A stretch of 64,000 nt of DNA from Morella rubra (taxonomy: Eukaryota; Streptophyta; Magnoliopsida; Fagales; Myricaceae). Position 1 is the stretch's first letter, and each line of letters starts with the position of its first letter. The notes under the pieces were generated by a model that saw only the letters and a list, made by a program, of their open reading frames with translations, searched no databases and was not told the DNA's origin. The DNA is taken from contig CM025856.1 of the NCBI GenBank assembly GCA_003952965.2, forward strand, positions 10,351,323 through 10,415,322, given 5' to 3'. Shown one piece after another: positions 34,064 through 45,886 of the stretch. A program made the position numbers and the translations under genes.

Positions 34064-36088
34064 ATGGCGGCCACCATCAAAAGTGAGGAACAGATTTTAC
34101 GTAGATTTCACCCCCACCCGATGTATTTTGGGAGTTACAACCTTAGAAGTTCTAAATATTGCGTTATATGCAACAAAATGGGAAAGGGATCAGATCCGTA
34201 CTATTACTGCTCAGTTTGCGACGAGTATCAAATCCACAAGTCTTGTCTTGTGTCAACACTACCGCAAGAAATCGAACACCCCATTCATGCTGGCCACCGT
34301 CTTGGACGCGTCGACGTTCCGCCGCTTTCAATGACATGTGGCTCCTGTGTCTGCTATCTAAATAATCAGATATGTTTTCATTGCAACGAATGTCATTTCT
34401 ATCTGTGTTTTACATGCTCTCATATGGCGCAACTCATAAGGTATAAAGGTCACCCTTACAATCTTCGTTTTATGGAGAATAATAATTTACTATCTGATGG
34501 ACGTTGCTGTGATGCTTATGAATGCATTTGTAAATCATCTCCATTGCTTGAGGAATTTAGGCTTACTCAGGGATATGGATTCCGAAGTGTGGGTCCTGGG
34601 TCCTATTTCAATATCCATCTTTTGTGTGGTCCACTACCGTGTACCATCAAACATAGTAGTCACGTCGATTGTCTAACTCTTGAAGATTCAATTATTGAAG
34701 ATGATGATCCAGATGATGAATATTACTGCAACACTTGCGAAGAGCTAAGAGATCCTAGAGTCCGTGTCTATTATTGTGTAGAGTGCAAGTTTGTTGCTCA
34801 CGTGCATTGTGTAATATCAGAGGTATGTCCACTCACACTCCTCTTTTCTATAATATATAGCGGAAATTTCATTTTACATCATTGAACTATGAGATCAATG
34901 TCACTTTAAAGGTCCGAACTGCCAATTGTTCATCACACTGAACACTCAAATTATCAAAATTCATCAATGTGTGCCCTTAAATATGAGCCGACCATAAAAA
35001 ATGTGCCACGTGGCCAATTTATATAACATGTGGTATGACTTTGATGGTTTGATCTTATTTGAGAAGCACATTAATTAATTGTAGTAGTTTGAGTGCTCTA
35101 TGTGACGAATTTGGTTGTTCGGACTCCTAAAATGACATTGATTCTATAAAGCAAATGATAATAATTTTCAATGCTCATGACTGGACCTAAAAGACTCCAA
35201 AATTAGTTGTACAGTGGATTTGGATAAAATTGTTAATTTGTTTATCTTAATCAACATTATTAATGCATGCTTGCAATTAAGGTTGTATCCTTACTGAAAG
35301 GAGAGCACGGAGTTGTAGATACAAGGAATTTGGGTGCTCGGATGACAGTCAAAGAGATGCTACAAAATGAAGCATCCGAAAATATTGCAGAAAAGAGGGA
35401 AAACAAAAGGCCTTGGGTGAGGGAAATAATAAATTCTCTCAATGAATATGAAAAAGAAGAGTTAGTGAATTGCTTTGAGCCGCAGAGATGGAAAATTGGC
35501 AATATTGTAGGGACATCAATTGAGGATCAAGAGACTGAGGATAATGAGGAAAACTTCAAAGTGCGCCTCATGAATAGGCCTAAATGGGGTAATGCAGACC
35601 CAACAAAACAGTGGAAATTCGAAGAATATGAACAAAAGAGTGTCAACATTGAAGGATATACGCTCCCTCGTGAGCTAGCTCCTATCTTGAAGGACCTTTT
35701 TGTCAAATATGGGGATGTTAGTAGGGAGTCTAAATTAAATCATAAGGTGAAGTCGGTTTTACTTTCGTGTTTGTGCTGGACTGTGGACAAGATGCGCAAA
35801 ACATTGGTTGTTGAAATCTCTGAAGATGTACTTATTTTATGGTGGTGCAACTTAAAGGGTATGCTGTATGCAGGTTTCAAAGTGGAGTTTATTGTGGATC
35901 GGTTAAAGAAAGTGAGCCGCTCTTACTTCGATCTTGAAGCAAAAAAACAAGCAAATGAGATGACCGCAAAACTAGAAGCTATGACAAGAGAAGTAGAAGC
36001 TATGTCAAGGAAGTTGAAAGTTGTACAACAAAAGGTGAGAAGTTATCCTCGAATGAAATGGACATTTGCAGGTGAGGGTCTCCTTTGA
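34064..36088 (+). CDS. DC1-domain (cysteine/histidine-rich C1) protein with C-terminal coiled coil, two exons
   Basis: Exon 1 is 34064-34822 and exon 2 is 35282-36088. The join is phase 0 (gag|gtatgt ... ttaag|gtt), giving 521 residues. The start ATG (atggcggcc) has good plant context. An upstream in-frame extension has no ATG. Residues 15-61 form a first Cys/His module (C33, C36, C49, C52, H58, C61). Residues 72-110 form a second (C82, C85, C94, C97, C105, C108, H110). A third and fourth lie at 119-183 and 200-249. These are the zinc-binding DC1 repeats found in large plant families linked to hormone and stress responses; ligands are not established. Exon 2 is charged, contains WVREIINSLNEYEKEEL and ends in a heptad-like Lys/Glu helix (about 465-510). 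A late 'aaaag|gtgaga' could be another donor, so the last 20 residues are uncertain. Confidence 0.85.
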
Positions 36089-36712
36089 TGTTATCCCAGA
36101 GCTTGAAGTCCGTGTCCATTCTGGCATGCATCTTTGTCCTAATTTGTTTGACAGAAATACATTGATCAAATGGAAGGTCAGATGTGATACTCATAAGAGA
36201 TGACGGAATTAATTATGGCTTTTGGTTGTGTTGACTTTGTTTATCTCATCTTTTCTATTCGCGTATGGGCTATATATCTCTTTGTTTTCGAGGCTTGGTT
36301 TAAAGATGATCTTTTCTATAGATTTTTCGTTCACTAAAGGTTTTATAGAAAATATAATATATATATATACACGAACTACATGCCTATTTCTAAATGCAAC
36401 TCACTGCCCATCTAATAGTAGATTATAAAGTTTCTTTTATTTTTTTCTGGGCTGCTGGAAATCAAGAATTTCCCATTTAATTCCTTATATATCTAGCAGC
36501 TTAATTATAAATTACTAACCTCTTTAAGTAAATGAAACATTCACCAGCTAATGCAACTCGGCTTGCACATTTATGACTAAGAATTTAGATTTTATGTCTT
36601 TAAAATTATAAAAAAATGAAAAAAAAGGGGGGAACACAATCGATCGAGTTTGATGAGCACAAGAGAAAGAATGACATTTTCCTCTTTCTTTTATTATTTG
36701 GGATCTCTGTGT

Positions 36713-36985
36713 CGTAGTGCGATGTGTCATGTAAAATGATGGTGCCAAAATATGGGCCCTATATAAGAAAGCCCAAGGCTCAAAGAAAGCCCAAAAAAAC
36801 AAGTGGCCCTACCCATCAGATCATAAACTCAACTGAAGAAGATCCGGATTGGATGCATCAAATTATTTAGTGCAACTCATCATCCACACCCTACAGATAA
36901 TGAGGGTTGAATCAAAATAGAATACTTTTAAATAATCCCTCAATTGTAGAGGATTACTAAATTCAAAGTCACCCAAAGTTTATAT
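36713..36985 (-). repeat. Inverted repeat, right arm
   Basis: Reverse-complement partner of 33241-33480. Together the arms bracket about 3.2 kb containing the whole DC1 gene. Confidence 0.75.
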
Positions 36986-37883
36986 AAAATTGCACAATAA
37001 AAAGTAATAAATTTTTAAGATAAATGATAGATTCATATGTTTTGGGTACTAGTTGCTACCCTTTTCTCCTTCCTTATAATTTAGATCAGACAAATGTGGG
37101 CTGGGCGCACAAAAATTTATGGGCATAGTTCGTGAGAAAGTGTCATTTTCGGGCCAATTTTGTTAGGCGAGTGGTAAGTGTATATTAATATACCAAAAAT
37201 ACACAAGTCGAAGTACTTCTCGTGCCAACAAGATAAACGTCAGAGACTAATTATTCTTTTTTCTAGTAGTTAAGTGTTTCGTCAAACTCACTACTATATT
37301 ATTTCTTTTAATCTTCATCGAATACCATGTGGAATTAACAGAATTAGCATAATCCCTATCTATCTGTTTACATTTCTCTTATACACATAAAATACCACGT
37401 CCAAATCCAACTCCCCGCCCACGGGAATATATATGAATGTTAGAAAAACTAAACATTAATCTTTTGTGTCTATATAGAAATGGAAAAAAAAAAAAGAAAA
37501 GAAAAAGAAGAACACAATCGATCGAGTTTGATGAGCACAAGAGAAAGAATGACAATTTTCCTCTTTCTTTTATTATTTGGGCTAGCCCAATCGGTTTCAC
37601 TGCTTGCTTGATCAGCTATGAGTAAAACTTTTGTAACCCAATTCAAGGCAGAAGTTTAGTTTCTTGCTTACAATTGCTACGGAGTATTTTGTTACGAGAA
37701 ATGAGATATGATCATGTGAAAGGTTAGAGTGAAAAGAAAATGTTACTAATTGGGGCACCCATGTGAGCGCCCCCATGCATGTGAGACACATGGCCTTTTA
37801 CATGACAATGGCTCATACAAGTGTCATGCTTGGTGACACTTGGTCCCACGCATGTCACTCTAGCCATGAGGAACGGATAGTTT

Positions 37884-38026
37884 GGTTGCTAAGACCAAGG
37901 GCAAGGTATCTTAGTTCAGAGTCGGACTTTAACGCCAACAAACTCAATAAGGAATAATCTTTTTCAATCTTACGAAGGAACAATATATGCTCCCTTCCTA
38001 AGAAGGGTAGAGAATTTTACTTGGGA
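37884..38026 (+). repeat. Direct repeat partner of 33818-33998
   Basis: Shares 'gactttaacg', 'aaactcaataaggaataatc' and 'ggg(c/t)a(a/g)ag(t/a)a(t/a)tttacttggga' with the copy upstream of the DC1 gene, so similar sequence lies on both sides of that gene. Confidence 0.7.
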
Positions 38027-38030
38027 TAAA

Positions 38031-38245
38031 ACACTACAACAAAATTTGATTTTTGGGACGGATTTTTCGGTCTTCAAAAAACAAAAATTCCATCAAAAAA
38101 GTTTTTGAGTTGGAATCTGTCCGTCGCCCCAACTATCCCGACAAACCCGTTACAAAAGGTTTTTTGGGACGGAAATGATGCTTCATCCCAAAAAATACCC
38201 TTCCGGGACGAAAAGGTTTCCGTCCCAAAATAAAAATATTGTTCA
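38031..38245 (+). mobile_element. CACTA-like left terminus
   Basis: Starts CACTACAACAAAATTTGATTT and is followed by sub-terminal direct and inverted 'gggacgga' and 'cgtcccaaaa' motifs up to about 38235. No opposite end was found downstream, so only a terminus is annotated. Confidence 0.6.
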
Positions 38246-41070
38246 TACAATTTCGAACGGATGTGTTGAGGTCATGTTCGAATGTCTTTCAACAGAATAA
38301 ATAATTCGTTTGATAAGAAAAATTGACGTTCGAACATTAATAAAAATTTGTCGTTCTATATTTCGGATTTTACCAGTGCAGAATTTATACATCGCTCTCA
38401 ACCGTACCATAATAAGGAAGGGAGGAAACAGATCCCTTGTTTGTGGCAAAGAAAACCATCTATACAGATTTCAACCTTTGTAGTTTACATGCTTGTCAAC
38501 CTTCCTGCTCTTTCCCCTAAAATAATGTCCATTATGCGTCTTCCCACCTGATACACCGCTGTTGCCAGTTAAAAGGACCACACCTCAACAACGTCACAGT
38601 AAAGCACAATATCTATCCTTCTCCCTTTCCATATTTGCCTCTTTCTTTTCTTAATTTTTTTTAAAAAAAATGTTTGATAACATTTCACAGCATCGCCTGA
38701 AATCATACGATTGAGAGTTAATCTCTTTTTTTTTTTTTAAATTCGTTTGGTTGGGCATGTAAAAGTTTTACAAACCTTCAGCTTGATCTTATGCGTTGCT
38801 TTTATTTTGGTCAATTATTTCATTGGATGTAGTTTCAGTTTGGGTTTTGTTTTTTAAGGCTAAGATATTGACTTTCTTGAAGCTTTTTGCATGTGGTTTC
38901 ATTTTATTAAAACATTATAAGCACCGATCATAAAATCTAAGGTACATGTCAAAGGAAGTTCATCCATCTTTAGACAAGTATCTCACAAAAAAAAAAAAAA
39001 AAAATCAGCTCACCCCACAATTTGAAGAGAGGTGGGGAGGAAACATTGTGAATAGTTAACCTCAAATCATGAGGTGTTCGTTGGCTAGATGGGCTTTTAT
39101 AGCTTCATTTTTCAATCTACGAAATGTAATTTTGAAACCTCAATCAGACTTGTGTACAACTCCATACCATTTTCTTAAGATTTAAATAAGTAGAACAAGC
39201 AAGTCCATCTCCAATCAAAGGTTCTTTATACCAATTTTATCTTTGTACAAACCATGATTCTAGCATATATACATAAGTCAAAGATGGACCACACCAGTAG
39301 TGTTATCCAACTTTAACATATTGGTCAACACTTTTTAGAACATGTATTGTAATTTAATCAAAAGAATCTTTAGTGTGTTAATGGTCCATTGAATATGCCA
39401 GTGTCCGTATTAGCAGAATGAAGACGTTCCCAACCGATTCGTTATTTTTGTTCCGAATATATAGGCACCGCACAAGCTGAATTGGATGCTATCTACTGAA
39501 ATAAAACAACTATATTACGTGGTCGAACGATCTATTTCTGATAACGAAATCGTAGAGACGAATCACAAAATCAAACCACCTCTATGTAAAGTTCTAGAAG
39601 CGTGGTGACTTTTACAGGAAAAGCATCTTTAGTAAATATAATGGATTCAGAACATCTGAAGAACTCTTCAAAAATCTGTAGACGACATTGCAGAATATCT
39701 TTCATACTTTATGAGAAAAAACAAGAAGAACATGATTACTACTTAAGGACATTAATATATCTTTAAAAAGGAATATTACGTAGAGTGATAAAAATACTAA
39801 TATATATGTAAAGTATACATATGGCAAACAAATTTGAAATTATGATCCATCATGAATTATTCAATAGACCAAATGTCTAAATCATAAATATGTCTTAAAT
39901 ATAAAAGTAGCTAATTTCAAAAATTTCTATAATCCACGTTCTTTCGTGATACTAACGGATCTTCGCCCAGCGCCATTTACCTCCCTGAGTTCTAACCTAT
40001 ATCAACCGACTCTGCATAATACTATTATTGGCGCAAACAAGTGTTGGTTTGCTCTTTTTCACTCCTTTTTCTCTGGAATTCCATCTTATCATTGATAACA
40101 AAGTCATCACAGTATCGCGTTTATGAGTAGAACGAGTTAAGAACACCAAATTAAATCATATTACAAAATATAAAAGTTTCCAGAGGCTCACTATAACACA
40201 CAATATAAACTGAAGTCACAAGAGAAATTTAAAATGAGCCTAGTAGTTCAGAGCGATCTGCACTACTGTCGAATATGTAATGCCTAGTATCTTTGTATGA
40301 ATCTTGTAGTGTCGAGTACACACGTAAATAGAAATTTGAAGTAACAATCGACTTACGGGAAGAGAGAAGCACATGCATGAGGCGGCCCATGCAGTAGAAA
40401 TGCACTATTATCGTCTAAATACTACACAGGATGCTCTATGTATCATAATGAGTATAGCATTTCTTAAAACCCACTGAAGGTGTTATTTGATCTACAAACG
40501 CTTGTAATCCCTTTAAGATGGCGTAATGAGCAGCGTTGCCCACTACTATATCAAATAATATCGGTTTTGTTTAATTTCTGCTATTGTAGTTAGGAAGAGC
40601 AGTTTGTTGACTTAGATATAGGTATGAGAGCAAGTATGCCAGCAATCTGTTTAATGTCAATAGCCCATAGAGAGCACTAAAATTATCTCTATGTAATCGA
40701 GGGAAAACATCGAGTTTCGTGTGCCTTTGAGACGTGCCGCCCCACTACCCTGAAAGTGATTGCTTGCAATACCAACACCTGCATTACATACCTTAACTTT
40801 AGGTTATATGCCACATAACTGTAAATGAGCGAGATTGGAATATTGGCATACAAATAACAAAATCTTAAGAAAACCAACTAACAACATTTTTCAAGACGCT
40901 CGATAAGCATCCTTTCAATTTGTGGAACTGCGTCCGTACTATATAAATTAAGATATGTACCAGAAAAACAACATATGGCGAATTGGCATGCTCTATTTAG
41001 TGTTTTATAAGGGATCAGTGCATTCATTATATATATTGTGGGGTAAACGACTATGCGCATGGTGTTACTT
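38246..41070. other. Non-genic AT-rich sequence
   Basis: I see no gene, RNA gene or defined element on either strand. Poly-A/T runs occur near 38650, 38727 and 38988. Confidence 0.4.
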
Positions 41071-41566
41071 AAGGGGGTAATATCATAGTATGCCCTTTAA
41101 TTATAGTCAAAATCAATCTTGCTCCCTAAGTTTCAAAACGGTGATTTGCATTTTTTATGTTTCGAACATGATCAATTCTCGTTTTTTGTTTGATTTGGAC
41201 ATTAAGTTAGATGGAAAAACATGCAACGTGATCGAAATGCCACTCCAAGATAAAGTAAAAAAGTAAAAAAAATAAAAAATAAATAGATTAATAAAAATAG
41301 AATTTCAATATTTTTATTTAAAAAAAATTAACCTTTTTATACTACTATTGTTTATTTTTAAATAACTTTAAAAATATTTTTTTAGTAATTTTGTCTTGGA
41401 GTGGCATTTCGGTCATTTTACATGAAGTCTAATGGTCATTTCAAAATGAGAGCGATGATTGATCGTGTTCGAAACATAAAAGACGCAAACCACCTTTTTG
41501 AAACATAAGGAGACTAGATCTATTTTGACATATAATTAAGAGGCGTACTATGACATTGCCCTTACT
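41071..41566. mobile_element. Foldback/Mutator-like MITE with ~200-bp inverted repeats
   Basis: The left arm (from AAGGGGGTAATATCATAGTA to 'cgaaatgccactccaaga' near 41252) is matched in reverse complement by 41390-41566 ('tcttggagtggcatttcgg' to 'tactatgacattgcccttact'). Arms are about 180-200 bp with about 75-80 percent identity by eye. The core is AT-rich and non-coding. ACTT stands at both outer edges, but a full 9-bp duplication was not seen. Long terminal inverted repeats favour a MULE-type element. Confidence 0.7.
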
Positions 41567-42738
41567 TTAAGTCTGTATAGATTACACTTACATACGTATT
41601 ATGGTACGCCATGAATCATGTTCCAACTGTAAGATTTCCTCCTAACAAGGCGAAAGGACTTCATGAGTTGTAGGTGCTTCCCAAAAATGATATATGCTTT
41701 TTTTTTTCTGTTTTGTTTGTTTGTTTGTATTCATAATGATAATGTTTTAACTTCAAATTATTGTGCGTAATTGCTATGTTTTGCGATCCACAGCTTTCCT
41801 CTGTAGTTAAGATAACAATGTGTCTCATTCATCATGCTTACTCGGAAATTTAAATTAAGTCCCTTTTTATTGATCTTTTGCTGCATTAGTGATGTCTGCA
41901 CAACGGTCGTATCAAATATAATCCAAAATGATATCGAGCTTGCGGATGTAGGAAGAAAATCACAACAACCAAAGGACAACTAGTGACCCCTATTTTTGAT
42001 GATTAATTGGATGCATGAAACTACATGCAAAATGTTTGCATTAACTTGATATGCTATTGGGGATTCCTCTTCCGGCGACCCCTGGCTTTGAGGATGGATT
42101 CAAGAGCTGATCATATGGAACAACTCCAGCACTTAACTCTGTTCTTTAGATTCATTTTGTTATTCCCCTCATGACTTATCAATAATGTCTTCAAGATTCA
42201 TCAGCCTGCCCTTACACCTTTCAAATGCAGCCTTTGTGACAGGCTTTTCAGCCCAAAATGGTTCGAGACTCTTTACCAATATGCTCCTCGTCAAGTGAGT
42301 GATGTGATTGTGCGTTCAACAGAGACTTGACGATGGTTACTTGAATCTGTGAAGGGAAGCACTTGAGCAGTTCATCTTCGGGCTTCATCTAGAACTTTTT
42401 AAACTCATCTTTGGATGGAGTACTCTCAGTTGGCATGTTGCTTCGGCTTTAAGATTTGTGTGTAGGGCGCCATAAGGTGATTCTTGTTTGTTAGCACTGA
42501 CATGGGGAGATTTTTGGAGCCTAGCAACAAGGGCTAGATAGATGTTAGTTGACTGATCATCCTGACAGATACAGGTGTTTGATTGTATTTAATGAGGCAT
42601 ACAACAATTGCATCTGATAGGTACATCGTTTGAACATCCCATCCAAGAAAATCACATTATTGGGAGCAAAAGCGTAAACAATGAAACTAATTGCAAAAAC
42701 ATAACACAGATACCATCATTTCTAAATTAAATGGATAT
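41567..42738. other. Non-genic sequence up to the assembly gap
   Basis: Nothing is recognised on either strand. Confidence 0.4.
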
Positions 42739-43738
42739 NNNNNNNNNNNNNNNNNNNNNNNNNNNNNNNNNNNNNNNNNNNNNNNNNNNNNNNNNNNNNN
42801 NNNNNNNNNNNNNNNNNNNNNNNNNNNNNNNNNNNNNNNNNNNNNNNNNNNNNNNNNNNNNNNNNNNNNNNNNNNNNNNNNNNNNNNNNNNNNNNNNNNN
42901 NNNNNNNNNNNNNNNNNNNNNNNNNNNNNNNNNNNNNNNNNNNNNNNNNNNNNNNNNNNNNNNNNNNNNNNNNNNNNNNNNNNNNNNNNNNNNNNNNNNN
43001 NNNNNNNNNNNNNNNNNNNNNNNNNNNNNNNNNNNNNNNNNNNNNNNNNNNNNNNNNNNNNNNNNNNNNNNNNNNNNNNNNNNNNNNNNNNNNNNNNNNN
43101 NNNNNNNNNNNNNNNNNNNNNNNNNNNNNNNNNNNNNNNNNNNNNNNNNNNNNNNNNNNNNNNNNNNNNNNNNNNNNNNNNNNNNNNNNNNNNNNNNNNN
43201 NNNNNNNNNNNNNNNNNNNNNNNNNNNNNNNNNNNNNNNNNNNNNNNNNNNNNNNNNNNNNNNNNNNNNNNNNNNNNNNNNNNNNNNNNNNNNNNNNNNN
43301 NNNNNNNNNNNNNNNNNNNNNNNNNNNNNNNNNNNNNNNNNNNNNNNNNNNNNNNNNNNNNNNNNNNNNNNNNNNNNNNNNNNNNNNNNNNNNNNNNNNN
43401 NNNNNNNNNNNNNNNNNNNNNNNNNNNNNNNNNNNNNNNNNNNNNNNNNNNNNNNNNNNNNNNNNNNNNNNNNNNNNNNNNNNNNNNNNNNNNNNNNNNN
43501 NNNNNNNNNNNNNNNNNNNNNNNNNNNNNNNNNNNNNNNNNNNNNNNNNNNNNNNNNNNNNNNNNNNNNNNNNNNNNNNNNNNNNNNNNNNNNNNNNNNN
43601 NNNNNNNNNNNNNNNNNNNNNNNNNNNNNNNNNNNNNNNNNNNNNNNNNNNNNNNNNNNNNNNNNNNNNNNNNNNNNNNNNNNNNNNNNNNNNNNNNNNN
43701 NNNNNNNNNNNNNNNNNNNNNNNNNNNNNNNNNNNNNN
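42739..43738. other. Assembly gap of 1000 N
   Basis: A run of exactly 1000 N, a conventional placeholder for a gap of unknown size. It directly abuts the first duplicated block, so the sequence to the left of copy A is unknown. Apparent open frames across it are meaningless. Confidence 0.99.
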
Positions 43739-44316
43739 GAGGAACAGTTTGAGTGAGAGAGAGATTATTTATAGATTTTTATATTATTTTTTCATAAAGA
43801 GCAAGAAAAATAATTTAAATAACACATTTATTAGGGATTGAAGATACTTTTTAGTGTTAAAAATCATGTTTGGGTGGAAAATATGTTTTAAAATAAGAAA
43901 ACAAATTTCAAAACATGAAACAAACATAGGCTAAAGAGACCAAGGGATTATTAATAATTCGCTGATTAGAAAAAAAAAAAAGAGTATCAAGTCAAGTGGA
44001 ATCTATAGAGGAATTTGCGTAGACGATTTACAGCTCAGTAACTTTCATTGTGGCAGAGACAATCAGACAAAAAAACAAAAGCAGCTAGATCTGTTCACGA
44101 GTCCTTCACCATCAAAACATAGTAAAAATTTTGTCCCTTGATTTAAAACTTCAATTAAACGGTGTCGTTTTCTAAATTCCAGACGTTCTTTCCTTCGGGG
44201 TCTCGCCCTTTTCAAACAATGTAGTGGCGACTTTGTATTTGTGACGGAGCCCTCGAACCAAATGCGTCGAATAGTTGACCATTTTAGGTGGTGTTCACGT
44301 GCAATGTTTTTAGAGA

Positions 44317-44472
44317 AATGCTTTATGTACTTCTGAGTTCTTCCCAGGTTCTTCTAAAAAGAATCCAACGGCTCAGATCTCTGAATGTATAGGACTCACT
44401 TTTAAAATTAATCCTGAGCCGTTAGATTCTTCTTAGAAGAACTAAGAAGAACTCAGAAGGACACCAAGCATT
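44317..44472. mobile_element. Foldback MITE in the upstream region of ubiquitin-S27a copy A
   Basis: The arms 'aatgctttatgtacttctga' (44317) and its imperfect reverse complement ending 'aagcatt' (44472) pair over about 60 bases, including 'caacggctcag'/'ctgagccgtt'. The equivalent place in copies B and C (near 50430) lacks it, so it is a presence/absence difference between copies. Confidence 0.75.
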
Positions 44473-44887
44473 ACTCATATTTTTACTCATCAAAATTTTT
44501 ACCACAATAAAATAATTCTTAAATTTTTTTTTTTTATCAAATTATCACTTATTCTAAAATAAATAAAAAAATTCTAATCATCTTTTTCTTTACTTTTTCA
44601 CCAACTCCAATATCTTAAAATTTCATATCATTCTAAAATTTCAACATCCGAACACCACCTTAATAAGACGGATTATGATGAGCATTTCTACTGGAACTAT
44701 CGAGCAGTCGTTGCAAACTAGTATCGTAAGACCACAAAGGTGGTGTTTCTTTTCTTCAAAATTTCGAGATATATAAATTTTCAACAAAATCAAGCAAAAA
44801 AACACGCCCAAAATAAAGCTCTTTTGTAACGACTCTCATCCCAAAAACGCACCGTACGAATCCCCACCCATGCTCAAACTTTTCCTT

Positions 44888-44896
44888 AAACCCTAG
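44888..44896 (+). promoter_or_regulatory. Telo-box (AAACCCTAG) of ubiquitin-S27a copy A
   Basis: AAACCCTAG lies 38 bases before the ATG. Telo-boxes are common just downstream of the transcription start in plant ribosomal protein genes, where they act with other elements in cycling cells. A TATA-like 'atatataaa' stands about 165 bases before the ATG. The same box is kept in copies B (50946-50954) and C (62884-62892, minus). Confidence 0.6.
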
Positions 44897-44900
44897 CTAG

Positions 44901-45404
<504 letters not shown>

Positions 45405-45886
45405 GTCATCATCTGGTACTATTGGTAGGGTTTTGTGGATCAATTTTGAGCTCTTAAAATAATATTGAGACTCTTAGAGATGTTTTGAATTTTGATCTTG
45501 GAGTTTCAACGATTGTCGGATTCTTTATCTTCGTTTGATATATTTATGGTGTTCTTGCGCGGCAAATGATTTATGAATTTTGGGTAATTCGTTAAAACGC
45601 ACCATAACCTGGTTCTGATTCCTTTCAATTTGAAGAAAGGTCGAAGAACATGGATTAATGCTGAATGTCTGTAGTTATGACCAATTAAGCTCAAAGGGAA
45701 AGATAAAACTGCTCCAATTCAGACTATGGGATTTGAAGTTTTGCTGGCAGAATGCCAGAGAAAAGCTTGGCATTGCTAGAACTATTCAAAATCCACAAGT
45801 GTTTATGAACAGCCATGGGCCATGTATACATGCATACGATCAGAATCACTGCCACCTCTATTAAGACTGTTTCACAGAACAATAAG
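45405..45886. other. Convergent 3' region between S27a and membrane-protein gene, copy A
   Basis: Probably the 3' untranslated regions of both genes. No coding content is seen. Similar intervals follow in copies B (51463-51944) and C (61894-62375). Confidence 0.5.

Larger units (their letters stand above)
36089..38030. other. Region downstream of the DC1 gene, with repeat copies, no gene
   Basis: It contains a dispersed direct-repeat pair (36592-36703 and 37474-37582, sharing 'aacacaatcgatcgagtttg' and 'caagagaaagaatgac'). It also has the right inverted-repeat arm (36713-36985) and the second copy of the 33818-33998 repeat (37884-38026). No coding region is recognised. Confidence 0.5.

Noticed and set aside
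42691..43756. Open frames of 340-350 codons across the gap
   Set aside because: Made of N. They carry no information.
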